DNA of 21,858 nucleotides from JALYSX01 sp036510515 (lineage in GTDB: Bacteria; Vulcanimicrobiota; Vulcanimicrobiia; Vulcanimicrobiales; Vulcanimicrobiaceae), in NCBI GenBank assembly GCA_036510515.1, contig DATCDS010000097.1, positions 1-21,858 of the forward strand. Reading direction: 5' to 3'. Position numbers and translations under genes: made by a program. Position 1 is the stretch's first letter. The number at the start of each line of letters is the position of its first letter. Below, piece after piece: positions 15,163 to 21,858 of this stretch. The notes beneath the pieces are model-generated. The model searched no databases. It was not told the DNA's origin and worked only from the letters and a program-made list of their open reading frames with translations.

Positions 15163-16209
15163 CTACGTGTGCCGGGGATGCGGCTGCGCGTGCTGCTGCA
15201 CGCGCTGTTGCTGCACCCGCTGCTGCTGCACTTGCCGCACGCGCTGTTGCTGCACCCGCTGCTGCTGCACTTGCTGCACGCGCTGTTGCTGCACGCGCTG
15301 CTGCTGCACTTGCTGCACGCGCTGCTGCTGCACCCGCTGCTGCTGCACTTGCTGCACGCGTTGCTGTTGCACGTGCTGCTGCTGCACGCGTTGTTGCTGC
15401 ACCCGCTGCTGTTGCACGCGCTGTTGCTGCACCCGCTGCTGTTGCACGTGCTGTTGCTGCGTCCGCTGTTGCGCGGCGCGTTGCGTTTGCATGCGTTGCT
15501 GGCCGGTACGTGCGGGGGCGATCCGCAGCGGGCGGGCGACCGCGGCGTTGGTTGGGCGGCCGTGATTCACGCTCGCGAGGTAGTTGCGGTTCCCACGCGC
15601 CGCGTTCACGTGTTGGATCTGCGTGGAGGTCATCGGGAAGTGACGCTCTCGCCTGATGGATAATTGTCGAGCGGTCGGACGAGCCCTCAGGCCTCCGCGG
15701 CCGCCGTTGTAGGAAACGCGGTTGGTGTTTCTGGACATGACGTTCCGATTGGAGTAGCGGTAGCGAACGCGCCTGGGGTCCACGCGCGAGACGGCGGTGT
15801 TGTAGCGAAAGTTCCGGCCGGACCACGATCCGCCAACGTAGCCGTTCCCGTAGTAGCCGAAGCCGTAATTCACGCCGCCGTAGTATCCGACGTCTTGCGC
15901 CCAATAGCCGGGCTGCCAATAGAACAACCCGTCGCTAAAGGCCCAATACCCCGGCGTCCACAGCAGTCCCGGATCCGGCGCTTCAACCCACGTGCCCGGC
16001 ACCCAATAGTAACCCTCGGGACTCCATTGCCAATAACCTGGCTGCCAGATCTCGTTGGGTTGATCCAACATCGGTTGATCGTAATAGGGCAGCGCCGGAG
16101 GCGCCGTCGAGACCGAGATTCCGATGAAGACTTGGGCGGACGCAGGTGGCGGGACCGCTATTGCCACCGCTGCGAGCGCTAGCGCCTGGAAAATCAGGAG
16201 TAGTCGCAT
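15163..16209 (-). CDS. Exported YXWQPGYW-type protein with Gln/Arg/Val repeat tail
   Basis: This is a 348-residue protein. ATG at 16209 has GAGGTGACCC upstream. Residues 1-25 are a signal peptide ending PPPASA. The next about 90 residues repeat the motif W.PGYW (IWQPGYWQWSPEGYYWVPGTW, LLWTPGYWAF, FYWQPGYWAQD), the YXWQPGYW type found in envelope proteins of unknown function. A Gly/Tyr-rich stretch and a basic segment (RVDPRRVRYRYSNRN, LRARPTARQLSIRRERHF) follow. From about residue 240 the protein is a low-complexity array of QQQRV and VQQ units, strongly basic and probably helical or extended. There is no catalytic motif. It is likely a cell-surface or periplasmic structural protein, perhaps binding acidic polymers; that is an inference from charge only. 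Confidence 0.85.
   Translation of the reverse strand: MRLLLIFQALALAAVAIAVPPPASAQVFIGISVSTAPPALPYYDQPMLDQPNEIWQPGYWQWSPEGYYWVPGTWVEAPDPGLLWTPGYWAFSDGLFYWQPGYWAQDVGYYGGVNYGFGYYGNGYVGGSWSGRNFRYNTAVSRVDPRRVRYRYSNRNVMSRNTNRVSYNGGRGGLRARPTARQLSIRRERHFPMTSTQIQHVNAARGNRNYLASVNHGRPTNAAVARPLRIAPARTGQQRMQTQRAAQQRTQQQHVQQQRVQQQRVQQQRVQQQRVQQQHVQQQRVQQVQQQRVQQQRVQQVQQQRVQQQRVQQVQQQRVQQQRVRQVQQQRVQQQRVQQHAQPHPRHT
15193..15465 (-). repeat. 39-bp and 15-bp tandem repeats coding the QQQRV tail
   Basis: Four 39-base units are aligned at 15193, 15232, 15271 and 15310, ending at 15348; each codes 13 residues (VQQQRVQQQRVQQ). Beyond 15349 the array continues to about 15465 in diverged 15-base units coding QQQ(R/H)V. 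The array lies fully inside the coding frame and keeps it, as both unit lengths are multiples of three. Confidence 0.9.
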
Positions 16210-16275
16210 GGGTCACCTCAAGAGGACAAGTACCCTGCTCCTATTCCCACATTTTGGCGGCGGCTATCGCCGGCT

Positions 16276-17679
16276 CTACTGGGCAACCACGAGCGTCGGA
16301 TGCTGGGTATGGAATGCGGTGCGAGCCTGGTACCCTTTAGCGATCGCAGTTAATTGGAACTCGCCCCAACCACGTCCCATGAAGGCCAAACTCGTCGGCA
16401 AGTGGTGATCCCCGAAGCCATTGGGCACGGCAATCGATGGCAAGCCCGCCAAGTTGCCCGGACTGCCCATCTCGGGGCCGCCCGAATATTGCGGATAGGC
16501 CTTATCGAACGGCGTGCCGATCGGGATGGCGATCGTGGGCGCGTTCGGGTAGACGATCGCGTCGTAGCCTTCGAAGGCGCGCACGACTTGCGCGTTGAGC
16601 AGCGCGCGACGCCGCATGCCGTCGACGTAATCGACCGCCAGCGAACCGTACACCTGATAACCGCCCAAGCGATCGTCTTTGGATTGCAACTCGCGTGCGC
16701 GTCCACTTTCGATCAGATCGCGAAACGCCGCGGCGCACTCACCGTTGAAAATCGCTTCGAAGACCGCGCCATATGGCCCGCGCGGAAGCGCGACGTCTTC
16801 CACGACATCGCAATATTCTTTGAGGACCGCGAGCGACGCTTCGTAGTTCTTCACGACGGCCGGCATCGAACCGGACGCGCCGTTCTTGAGCACGCCGACC
16901 TTGGGACGGCGGCCGCGGATCGCCGGAAACGGTGCGTCGACCGACGTCGGATCGTTGACGTCGTGCCCGGCAATCGCACGCAGGACCGTTTCGGCATCGC
17001 GCGCGGAGCGGCAGATCGGTCCGAGTTTGTCCGACGTCCACATCAACGCCATCGCGCCGTGGCGGCTGACGCGGCCATACGTCGGGCGCAACCCGGTCGC
17101 GCCGCAAGCGCCCGACGGATTCATGATCGACCCATTGGTTTCAGAGCCGATCGCGAATCCCACCAATCCGGCCGCAGCGCTGGCGCCGGGTCCGCTCGAG
17201 GATCCGCCGCTCCAAAAATTCCGGTCCCACGGCGTTCGCCCCGGCCCGGTAAAGGACGCATCGGCATCGTTGTAACCAAAGCCGCCGGCCAGTTCGACCA
17301 TCGCCAGTTTTGCGAGCAAGACCGCGCCGGCGACGCGCAGCTTCTTCACGACGGTCCCGTCGTAGTCGAAGACTTGGTTGCGATACGGCGCCGCGCCCCA
17401 GGTCGTCGGTGCCCCCACGGCCGCGAGCAGATCTTTGACGCCGTAGGGAACGCCGTGCAGCGGTCCTCGCACCCGGCCGGCCGCGAGCTCCGCGTCGGAT
17501 TCCTTGGCTTCGCGACGCGCGCGATCGTGCATGATCGTCACGACGGCGCCGTACGTGCTTCCGTATTTCTCCAAACGCGCCAGGTATAAGTTGGTCAGTT
17601 CGAGCGACGAGATCTTTCTTGAAGCGATCATCTTGCCCAGCGCGACGGCGTCGGAAAATGCGATTTGATCGTCGGTCAT
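16276..17679 (-). CDS. Amidase signature family enzyme
   Basis: This 467-residue enzyme has no signal peptide. The start ATG at 17679 overlaps the stop of the upstream gene as ATGA and has GAGGTG upstream; the longer frame to 17715 is not needed. The Ser-cisSer-Lys triad of the amidase signature family is present: K82 in GVPYGVKDLL, the serine pair in WSGGSSSGPGASAAAG (160-162), and the nucleophile S184 in ETNGSIMNPSG. These enzymes hydrolyse amides; GatA is the best-known member, but no GatB or GatC genes are near and the sequence lacks the usual GatA pattern around the nucleophile, so a stand-alone amidase is more likely. The substrate is unknown. It forms a two-gene unit with the small exported protein. 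Confidence 0.92.
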   Translation of the reverse strand: MTDDQIAFSDAVALGKMIASRKISSLELTNLYLARLEKYGSTYGAVVTIMHDRARREAKESDAELAAGRVRGPLHGVPYGVKDLLAAVGAPTTWGAAPYRNQVFDYDGTVVKKLRVAGAVLLAKLAMVELAGGFGYNDADASFTGPGRTPWDRNFWSGGSSSGPGASAAAGLVGFAIGSETNGSIMNPSGACGATGLRPTYGRVSRHGAMALMWTSDKLGPICRSARDAETVLRAIAGHDVNDPTSVDAPFPAIRGRRPKVGVLKNGASGSMPAVVKNYEASLAVLKEYCDVVEDVALPRGPYGAVFEAIFNGECAAAFRDLIESGRARELQSKDDRLGGYQVYGSLAVDYVDGMRRRALLNAQVVRAFEGYDAIVYPNAPTIAIPIGTPFDKAYPQYSGGPEMGSPGNLAGLPSIAVPNGFGDHHLPTSLAFMGRGWGEFQLTAIAKGYQARTAFHTQHPTLVVAQ

Positions 17680-18002
17680 TTCTGCACCTCGAAGCGGGTG
17701 ACGGGCTCGTTCCAATTCTTGAGCACGCGGCCCTTACGATTGATGGCCGCGCCGATCTTGAGGTTGCCATCGATGCCGTGCGCGATCGCGTCGACCTCGC
17801 CGTCGGTTAAGTTCGGATCGAAACCGCGCATCTGCAATGCGAGCGCGCGTGCGGCGTCGGACACTCTGGACATGGATGCCACCGATGGCGACGGCGATGG
17901 TGCCGGTGCGGGGGCGGCCGTCGTCTGCCCGAGCGCCGGGGCTGCGATCAGCGCGCTCACCGACGCGGCCGCAAGTGCAACAAATCGTTTGCGTGATGCC
18001 AA
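17676..18002 (-). CDS. Small exported protein with Tat-like signal, coupled to amidase
   Basis: This is a 108-residue protein. TTG at 18002 is chosen because AGGAGG sits eight bases upstream and it gives a clean signal peptide, MASRKRFVALAAASVSALIAAPALG; an ATG at 18050 would add 16 polar residues and leave the ribosome-binding site inside the gene. SRKRFVA resembles the twin-arginine motif with Lys for the second Arg. A Pro/Ala/Ser spacer follows, then a domain of about 65 residues: VSDAARALALQMRGFDPNLTDGEVDAIAHGIDGNLKIGAAINRKGRVL, ending NEPVTRFEVQK. I do not recognise the family. The stop overlaps the amidase start (ATGA), so the two products are probably made together, although the amidase itself carries no signal. 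Confidence 0.72.
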   Translation of the reverse strand: MASRKRFVALAAASVSALIAAPALGQTTAAPAPAPSPSPSVASMSRVSDAARALALQMRGFDPNLTDGEVDAIAHGIDGNLKIGAAINRKGRVLKNWNEPVTRFEVQK

Positions 18003-18030
18003 AGTAAGGCCCTCCTGAGTGGTCGTCGCC

Positions 18031-18060
18031 GATGGCTTTCGCGGGGCCATCCGGTTTTCT
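18031..18060 (+). terminator. Hairpin followed by TTTT in the divergent gap
   Basis: GATGGC (18031-18036) pairs with GCCATC (18046-18051), followed by CGGTTTTCT. It lies between the divergent genes starting at 18002 and 18078, 27 bases before the protease start. It could be a short attenuator in the leader of the protease gene. The stem is only six pairs, so chance is possible. Confidence 0.3.
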
Positions 18061-18077
18061 CTGCCGAAAGGAACGAC

Positions 18078-19547
18078 GTGCTAGCCCTCGCCCTTGCGGC
18101 CTCGATCGGTTCGCCGGCCGCAAATGTGCGATCCTGGGCGCCCGGCGATATCGTCCCTACGACCGCATCGCTTCCGACGATGGAGTTGGCGTTACGTCAG
18201 CCCACGCTCGCGGGGACGCAATACGTCATCCACATTCACCTCAATGCCAAGGATACGGCGCTCGAAACGACCGCGCTCGTCCGCGGTGGCGATTTTCGCT
18301 TGACGACGACGATCGATGGATCGACCTATGAATCGGGCAGGGCGGACGGCGTTCGGTGGCGCCGCACCCCCGCCGGTGTCGTACGGATCGTCGATGCCGA
18401 CGTCCAGGGCGACGATCTCGATCGCTGGCCATCCAGCGTCCTGGGATTCGATCTCTCCGATTGCGCGGCCGCCGGACAGGCGCGCGAGGAGGGGCGTTTG
18501 CTCTGGATCCTCTCGTGCCATACCCCCGCGGACATTCCGCATTGGTACTACATCGACTCGACGGCCGGAACGATCGTGCGCGAAGTGACGCGCGAAGGCT
18601 CACGTGCGGTCACCTACCGATTCGCCGGCATCGCCTCGCGCGCGGGCCGCCTCTTCCCGGCCCGTTGGGACATCAGCGGCGCCGGTGGCGACGCAGAAGC
18701 CAGCATACTCGACATTTCCCAAATGCCGGTCTCGCGCGATGACGTCGCGATTCCGCCGAGCGTTTCCGCGCAATTCGTCTTGCCGGCCGCCGGAACGGCC
18801 GACGTTTCGGCGACCTTTTCTCAAGCGTCTATTTATGCGCCCGTGCGCGTGAACGGCCGCGCGATGCGCTTTCGCATCGACACGGGAACCACGCAGACGT
18901 TAATGGATATCGGCGCCGCCGTACGCCTGGGTCTGCATCCGGTACTGGGACACGCAATCGCCAACACGATCGAAGTCGGCGGCGCGATCGCGCGCGACGC
19001 TCCAATCCAGACCGTCGACCTCTTCGGCGGCGGAGATGCGGGGATTCTCGGCAACGAGTTTTTTACCGGACACATCGTGCACATCGACTATCGCCATCAG
19101 CAAATGCAACTCATTTCGTACGCACGCTTCGTTCCGCCCTCGGACGCGCGATCGATCCCGCTAGATATGCGCGAAGGAATGCCATTAGCGACCGCGTCGA
19201 TCGGATCGCTGACCGCGGGGCGGTTCGCCATCGATACGGGGTCCTATTGGATCGTCGTCACGACCAACTTCCAACAGCTCGCCGGAGCCAGCGTCCACCT
19301 CAGCGCCGACGGTCCGGCCCTCACGTCGACGTACCTCGAAGGGTCGGTGAAACTCTCGGACGGCACGATCGAATCCCTCTCGTTCGGCGGCGTTCGCGTC
19401 AATGGCCCGGAGGCGCAAATCGAGATCGCCGATCCCAACAACCTGGACATCCCGCTCAACGGCATCTTCGGAAACCAGCTGCTTCACGTCTTTGAATGGT
19501 GGTTCGACTACGACCACGATCGGGCGTGGATTCGATTCGCGCCATAA
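18078..19547 (+). CDS. Exported aspartic protease with two retropepsin-like DTG halves
   Basis: This is a 489-residue protein. GTG at 18078 has GAAAGGA upstream and starts a short signal-like segment (MLALALAASIGSPAA). Residues about 30-240 form an N-terminal region of mostly beta character (THALLYG-type lipoprotein-carrier-like strands such as ALRQPTLAGTQYVIHIHLNA and YYIDSTAGTIVREV), of unknown function. The second half contains two retropepsin-like units: D268-T-G in FRIDTGTTQTLMD with a closing LGNEFFTGHIVHIDY, and D386-T-G in FAIDTGSYWIVVT with a closing IFGNQLLHVFEWWFDYDHDR. Aspartic proteases need two DTG/DSG loops; here both are on one chain, as in pepsin, whereas bacterial retropepsin-like proteins usually carry one and dimerise. 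It is probably a periplasmic or surface peptidase. Confidence 0.82.
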   Translation: MLALALAASIGSPAANVRSWAPGDIVPTTASLPTMELALRQPTLAGTQYVIHIHLNAKDTALETTALVRGGDFRLTTTIDGSTYESGRADGVRWRRTPAGVVRIVDADVQGDDLDRWPSSVLGFDLSDCAAAGQAREEGRLLWILSCHTPADIPHWYYIDSTAGTIVREVTREGSRAVTYRFAGIASRAGRLFPARWDISGAGGDAEASILDISQMPVSRDDVAIPPSVSAQFVLPAAGTADVSATFSQASIYAPVRVNGRAMRFRIDTGTTQTLMDIGAAVRLGLHPVLGHAIANTIEVGGAIARDAPIQTVDLFGGGDAGILGNEFFTGHIVHIDYRHQQMQLISYARFVPPSDARSIPLDMREGMPLATASIGSLTAGRFAIDTGSYWIVVTTNFQQLAGASVHLSADGPALTSTYLEGSVKLSDGTIESLSFGGVRVNGPEAQIEIADPNNLDIPLNGIFGNQLLHVFEWWFDYDHDRAWIRFAP

Positions 19548-19575
19548 CGGCATCCCGCGCTCTCCTAGCTCGGCA

Positions 19576-19592
19576 GGGCCGCCGGGCGGCCC
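19576..19592. terminator. GC hairpin between convergent genes
   Basis: GGGCCGC (19576-19582) pairs with GCGGCCC (19586-19592) around a three-base loop, midway between the stops of the aspartic protease and the SGNH hydrolase. No T-run follows in either direction. Confidence 0.5.
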
Positions 19593-19624
19593 AAACGCTT
19601 CACCCTAGGGATCGAACAGATTCA

Positions 19625-20437
19625 CTACGCCGATGGAAGCGACGCCGGTTTCGACGATTGACGACCCCTGCGCAGAGCCATGGCTCGCGCGAGCGCTGCG
19701 TCTGCCGCGGGACGCATGGCGGCGTATCCCGCAATGCTCGGATGCGCACCGTCCAGACTGAGGCGTGGTTTGAAAGCGCCGCGATCGTCGCTCAGCGCGC
19801 TCCAATAGTCGGCGTAGACGAGCCCGTTGCGGCGCGCGTACTCTTCCATCCAAGCGTTCAACGCGAGTATCGACGGACGCGGATCGATTGACGGTTGCCA
19901 GAAGTACGCATCGGCTGGGGGGATGGAGGCCAAGATCACCGTGATACCGTGCGTTCGCGCCTGCTCGGCCATCGTTGCGACGTTCCCTTGAATCTGCGCG
20001 AGCGTCGTGGGCCCCGTGTTTCCCGCGATGTCGTTAGTCCCGGCCATGATCTGCACGATCGCCGGATGCAGCGCGATGACGTCCTCGCGAAATCGCACCA
20101 GCATCTGCGACGTCGTCTGACCGCTGATGCCGCGATCCAGGATATCGTCGGTAAAGAGCGTCGGGTCGCGCTGGATCCACAGCTCGGTAATCGAGTCGCC
20201 GAAAAAGACGACGCGATGATCGGACGCCGGCCCCAGCGCCGCATTGGCAGCCGCGAAAGTGCAGACCTGACCCCAATCCTGGGACAGCGGCAGCGCGACC
20301 GCGCACGGAAACGCCACGACGCCGGCGGCCACCGGCGGCGTGGGACTGGACGATGGTTGGGCTTGCGCCGCCGGCGCTAGAGCCAGCGACGCCGCGAGAG
20401 CGAGCATGCTCCCGCGCTTTAGCGGCCGGAAGCGCAT
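19625..20437 (-). CDS. Exported SGNH/GDSL-family hydrolase
   Basis: This is a 270-residue protein. The ATG at 20437 has TAGGG upstream and opens a signal peptide (MRFRPLKRGSMLALAASLALAPAAQA); a TTG at 20464 would add nine residues before it. The four SGNH blocks are present: S82 in VVFFGDSITELW, G106 in GISGQTTSQM, N135 in MAGTNDIAG, and the D229/H232 pair in SLDGAHPSIAGY. These serine hydrolases act on esters, often acetyl or acyl groups of polysaccharides or lipids; the form with GTND and DGxHP is common in acetylhydrolase/lysophospholipase-like members. It is probably periplasmic or secreted. It is convergent with the aspartic protease, and its upstream gap of about 180 bases faces the zinc-ribbon gene. 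Confidence 0.92.
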   Translation of the reverse strand: MRFRPLKRGSMLALAASLALAPAAQAQPSSSPTPPVAAGVVAFPCAVALPLSQDWGQVCTFAAANAALGPASDHRVVFFGDSITELWIQRDPTLFTDDILDRGISGQTTSQMLVRFREDVIALHPAIVQIMAGTNDIAGNTGPTTLAQIQGNVATMAEQARTHGITVILASIPPADAYFWQPSIDPRPSILALNAWMEEYARRNGLVYADYWSALSDDRGAFKPRLSLDGAHPSIAGYAAMRPAADAALARAMALRRGRQSSKPASLPSA

Positions 20438-20619
20438 CGCCCTACCGCCGGATGGACGAGTCAATTGACGGCCGCGGTGGTTTCATGCGGAAGGAACCGA
20501 ACGGGCCCTCGCTAACGTTCCTCAGCCACGAAACGCTTGTTTTTTCTCCGCGGCAGTCGCGACGATCCTCGTTGCGAGCTTCGCACTCGGCGGCATGAAA
20601 GCATATGTAGGCCACAACA

Positions 20620-21216
20620 ATGATTGAGAGGTACTGCCCCGTTTGCGGTTTCGAGTTCCCTGCAATGAAACGACCTCTCCTGACAGGAGACATGTGCGGA
20701 TGCTGTCTCTTTGAATTCGGCGTCAACGATGATTTACATGGGTACTCCTATGCGGATTGGCGTGAGAAATGGATCAACGCGGGCTGCCCGTGGCCCGTAT
20801 TCGGAATGAAACTCAAACCAAAACCAAATGATTGGGATCCTCAAAGGCAATTACTCAACATTGGAATAGTGCTCTTAACCTGTGATAAGAATAGTTCAAT
20901 TCCGCCTCCCTGGGATGTCTTGAAAGCGAAAACGCGTGAACGAAAGCGTTACCTTGATGACATCTTCGAGCGCGCAGTTACCGGGCTCCCTGAGTCGAGC
21001 TTGCGTATATTTGCTAGAAATGATGGAAACTATGGGGTGTATGATCCAGAGTCCGGCGCATTTGGAGTCTATGAACCTGGCGGCAGCCTCGATTGGAGCG
21101 TAAATCTGAGAACCCAAGGTCAGACGCCGCAGGACATCGATAGCTACCTGCAGGCCCAAGGTGCTCCTATCCAGGCGATACCGCGACCGAGTACCGCTGC
21201 CGAAGAAGAGAGGTGA
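20620..21216 (+). CDS. Zinc-ribbon protein with CPVC/CGCC N-terminus, unknown function
   Basis: This is a 198-residue cytosolic protein from ATG 20620; the ribosome-binding site is weak. Residues 5-60 carry C6-P-V-C9 and C26-G-C-C29, then FEFGVNDDLHGYSYADWREKWINAG and PW. This pattern of two CxxC pairs followed by an acidic 'EFG.nD' and 'WR.KWi..G' is a small zinc-binding module seen in stand-alone bacterial proteins, similar in style to the cysteine-rich CPCC group. The second half (about 100-175, SSLRIFARNDGNYGVYDPESGAFGVYEPGG, TPQDIDSYLQAQGAP) is a separate beta-rich domain that I cannot name with confidence; similar 'YDp.t..fgvy.p.G' strands occur near ends of polymorphic toxins. Base composition is clearly lower in GC than its neighbours, suggesting transfer. 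It stands alone. Confidence 0.7.
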   Translation: MIERYCPVCGFEFPAMKRPLLTGDMCGCCLFEFGVNDDLHGYSYADWREKWINAGCPWPVFGMKLKPKPNDWDPQRQLLNIGIVLLTCDKNSSIPPPWDVLKAKTRERKRYLDDIFERAVTGLPESSLRIFARNDGNYGVYDPESGAFGVYEPGGSLDWSVNLRTQGQTPQDIDSYLQAQGAPIQAIPRPSTAAEEER

Positions 21217-21576
21217 CCTCAGCGGTGGCCCCGGATAACCGAACAGCCTTTTATGTGATGACTCTGCCCGCCGCGGGGCGAAGAATCCCCGCGTCCTCGC
21301 GCCGGAACCGGACGTTTGAGGGGCCTTATGTAGTATCAAAACTACGCTGCATGCGCGTATTGCGCGCCAAAAATAATGCGATCTGCGCATACTACAAAAA
21401 GCGAATCTGCACGTCGTAACGACGTTCCCGTATGCCGCGGGTGCGCGTTTCTGGATCGGCGCCGGGCGGTGCGTGGCGCACTGATTGAGCGAGCCGGCGC
21501 TGGCGGATCGGAAGGTCAACCCGGACCACGCTTGAAGCCGCAATAGGGTCGCTTTCGCGGGGAACGGAGCTGGATT
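21217..21576. other. Non-coding stretch with several inverted repeats
   Basis: There is no gene in these 360 bases. From left to right: a hairpin CGCGGGG/CCCCGCG (21272-21278/21287-21293), 55 bases after the zinc-ribbon gene; an inverted repeat TGTAGTAT/ATACTACA (21329-21336/21389-21396) enclosing an A+T-rich 52 bases; and a 15-bp palindrome ACGTCGT-A-ACGACGT (21411-21425). The rest should contain the promoter of the lipoprotein at 21577. Confidence 0.6.
21411..21425. promoter_or_regulatory. 15-bp palindrome, candidate operator
   Basis: ACGTCGT and ACGACGT are exact inverted copies with one central base, about 150 bases upstream of the lipoprotein start. Size and symmetry fit a dimeric regulator site, but no regulator gene is in view and only one copy was found. 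Confidence 0.35.
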
Positions 21577-21858
21577 ATGAAGACTTTGCGTCTCGTCATT
21601 GTTGCGCTTTTCGGCTTGGTATTGGCGAGCGCGTGTTCCGGACTTTCGTCCGGCCCACGCACCACCCCGCAGATGGCCACGCCCACGTCGATCTCGCCGG
21701 GATCCCTCAGTCTCGCGCCGATGGCCAAGACCGCGATTCTTCCTTCGAGCGTCATGAACGTTCGGCCGCAGAGCGCGATTCAGGGTTTGAATTGGACGCA
21801 GATTCCCGGTGCGGCAAGTTCTGCCGCCGCCGCTCCCGACGGTTCGCTCTGGGTGCTT
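21577..21858 (+). CDS. Lipoprotein, N-terminal part (cut by window end)
   Basis: ATG at 21577 with GGAG upstream starts MKTLRLVIVALFGLVLASAC, a lipoprotein signal with the acylated cysteine at position 20. The frame stays open to the window edge (94 codons). After the cysteine comes a Ser/Pro/Thr-rich spacer (residues about 21-70), as is usual for proteins tethered to a membrane. The last visible part, LNWTQIPGAASSAAAAPDGSLWVL, has the 'W..iPG.a..iaa.pdGslW.l' pattern of a tectonin-type beta-propeller blade, so the missing part may be a propeller. That is a guess from one blade only. Confidence 0.75.
   Translation, partial: MKTLRLVIVALFGLVLASACSGLSSGPRTTPQMATPTSISPGSLSLAPMAKTAILPSSVMNVRPQSAIQGLNWTQIPGAASSAAAAPDGSLWVL

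Noticed and set aside
15193..15465. CRISPR-like array
   Set aside because: The units are contiguous with no unique spacers, are multiples of three in length and keep a coding frame; no cas gene is nearby.
15167..15663. Cys- and Leu-rich open frames on the plus strand
   Set aside because: They are the antisense reading of the CAG/CTG-rich repeat tail of the YXWQPGYW gene; low complexity and no independent start signal.

Overview
The window is a high-GC bacterial chromosome segment with GC-ending codons, short intergenic gaps and genes on both strands. An RND-type HAE1 efflux permease, a TonB-like anchor protein, a lipoprotein and several exported enzymes point to a diderm (two-membrane) bacterium. 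The mix of gene families suggests a poorly studied environmental lineage; a candidate phylum such as Eremiobacterota is possible, but that is only an impression. There is no rRNA, no convincing tRNA, no insertion sequence, no CRISPR array and no prophage.

Layout. 1-458: end of a GAF-domain gene (+). 521-1081: an isolated, lower-GC DUF4760-like membrane protein (-), followed by about 410 bp without a gene. 1493-2727 (-): rpsF, ssb and a small heptad-repeat coiled-coil gene, in that transcription order; rpsR and rplI, common in this cluster elsewhere, are not here. 2941-6291 (+): an orphan HAE1 RND permease. 6288-10281 (-): apt, a small exported protein, a bifunctional relA/spoT gene and a TauE/SafE permease, tightly packed and probably one operon that joins purine salvage to (p)ppGpp metabolism. 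10317-11415 (+): a small exported aromatic-rich protein, then a proline-rich TonB-like protein whose 5' end is odd. 11412-13919 (-): a large exported metzincin-type zinc metalloprotease. 14031-15062 (+): a threonine-aldolase-like PLP enzyme. 15163-16209 (-): an exported YXWQPGYW-type protein with a long Gln/Arg/Val repeat tail. 16276-18002 (-): an amidase whose start overlaps the stop of a small exported protein with a Tat-like signal. 18078-19547 (+): an exported aspartic protease with two DTG motifs. 19625-20437 (-): an exported SGNH/GDSL hydrolase. 20620-21216 (+): a lower-GC zinc-ribbon protein. 21577-end (+): start of a lipoprotein, cut by the window edge.

The left half is mostly core housekeeping (replication, translation, stringent response). 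The right half is rich in secreted or envelope hydrolases and looks like a cell-surface degradation and maintenance repertoire. I see no clearly new multi-gene defence or mobile system. The most unusual points are the two-DTG aspartic protease, two genes whose conserved N-terminus lies upstream of any ATG/GTG/TTG start, the coiled-coil gene occupying the usual rpsR position, the repeat-tailed YXWQPGYW protein, and the low-GC zinc-ribbon protein with nearby inverted repeats.
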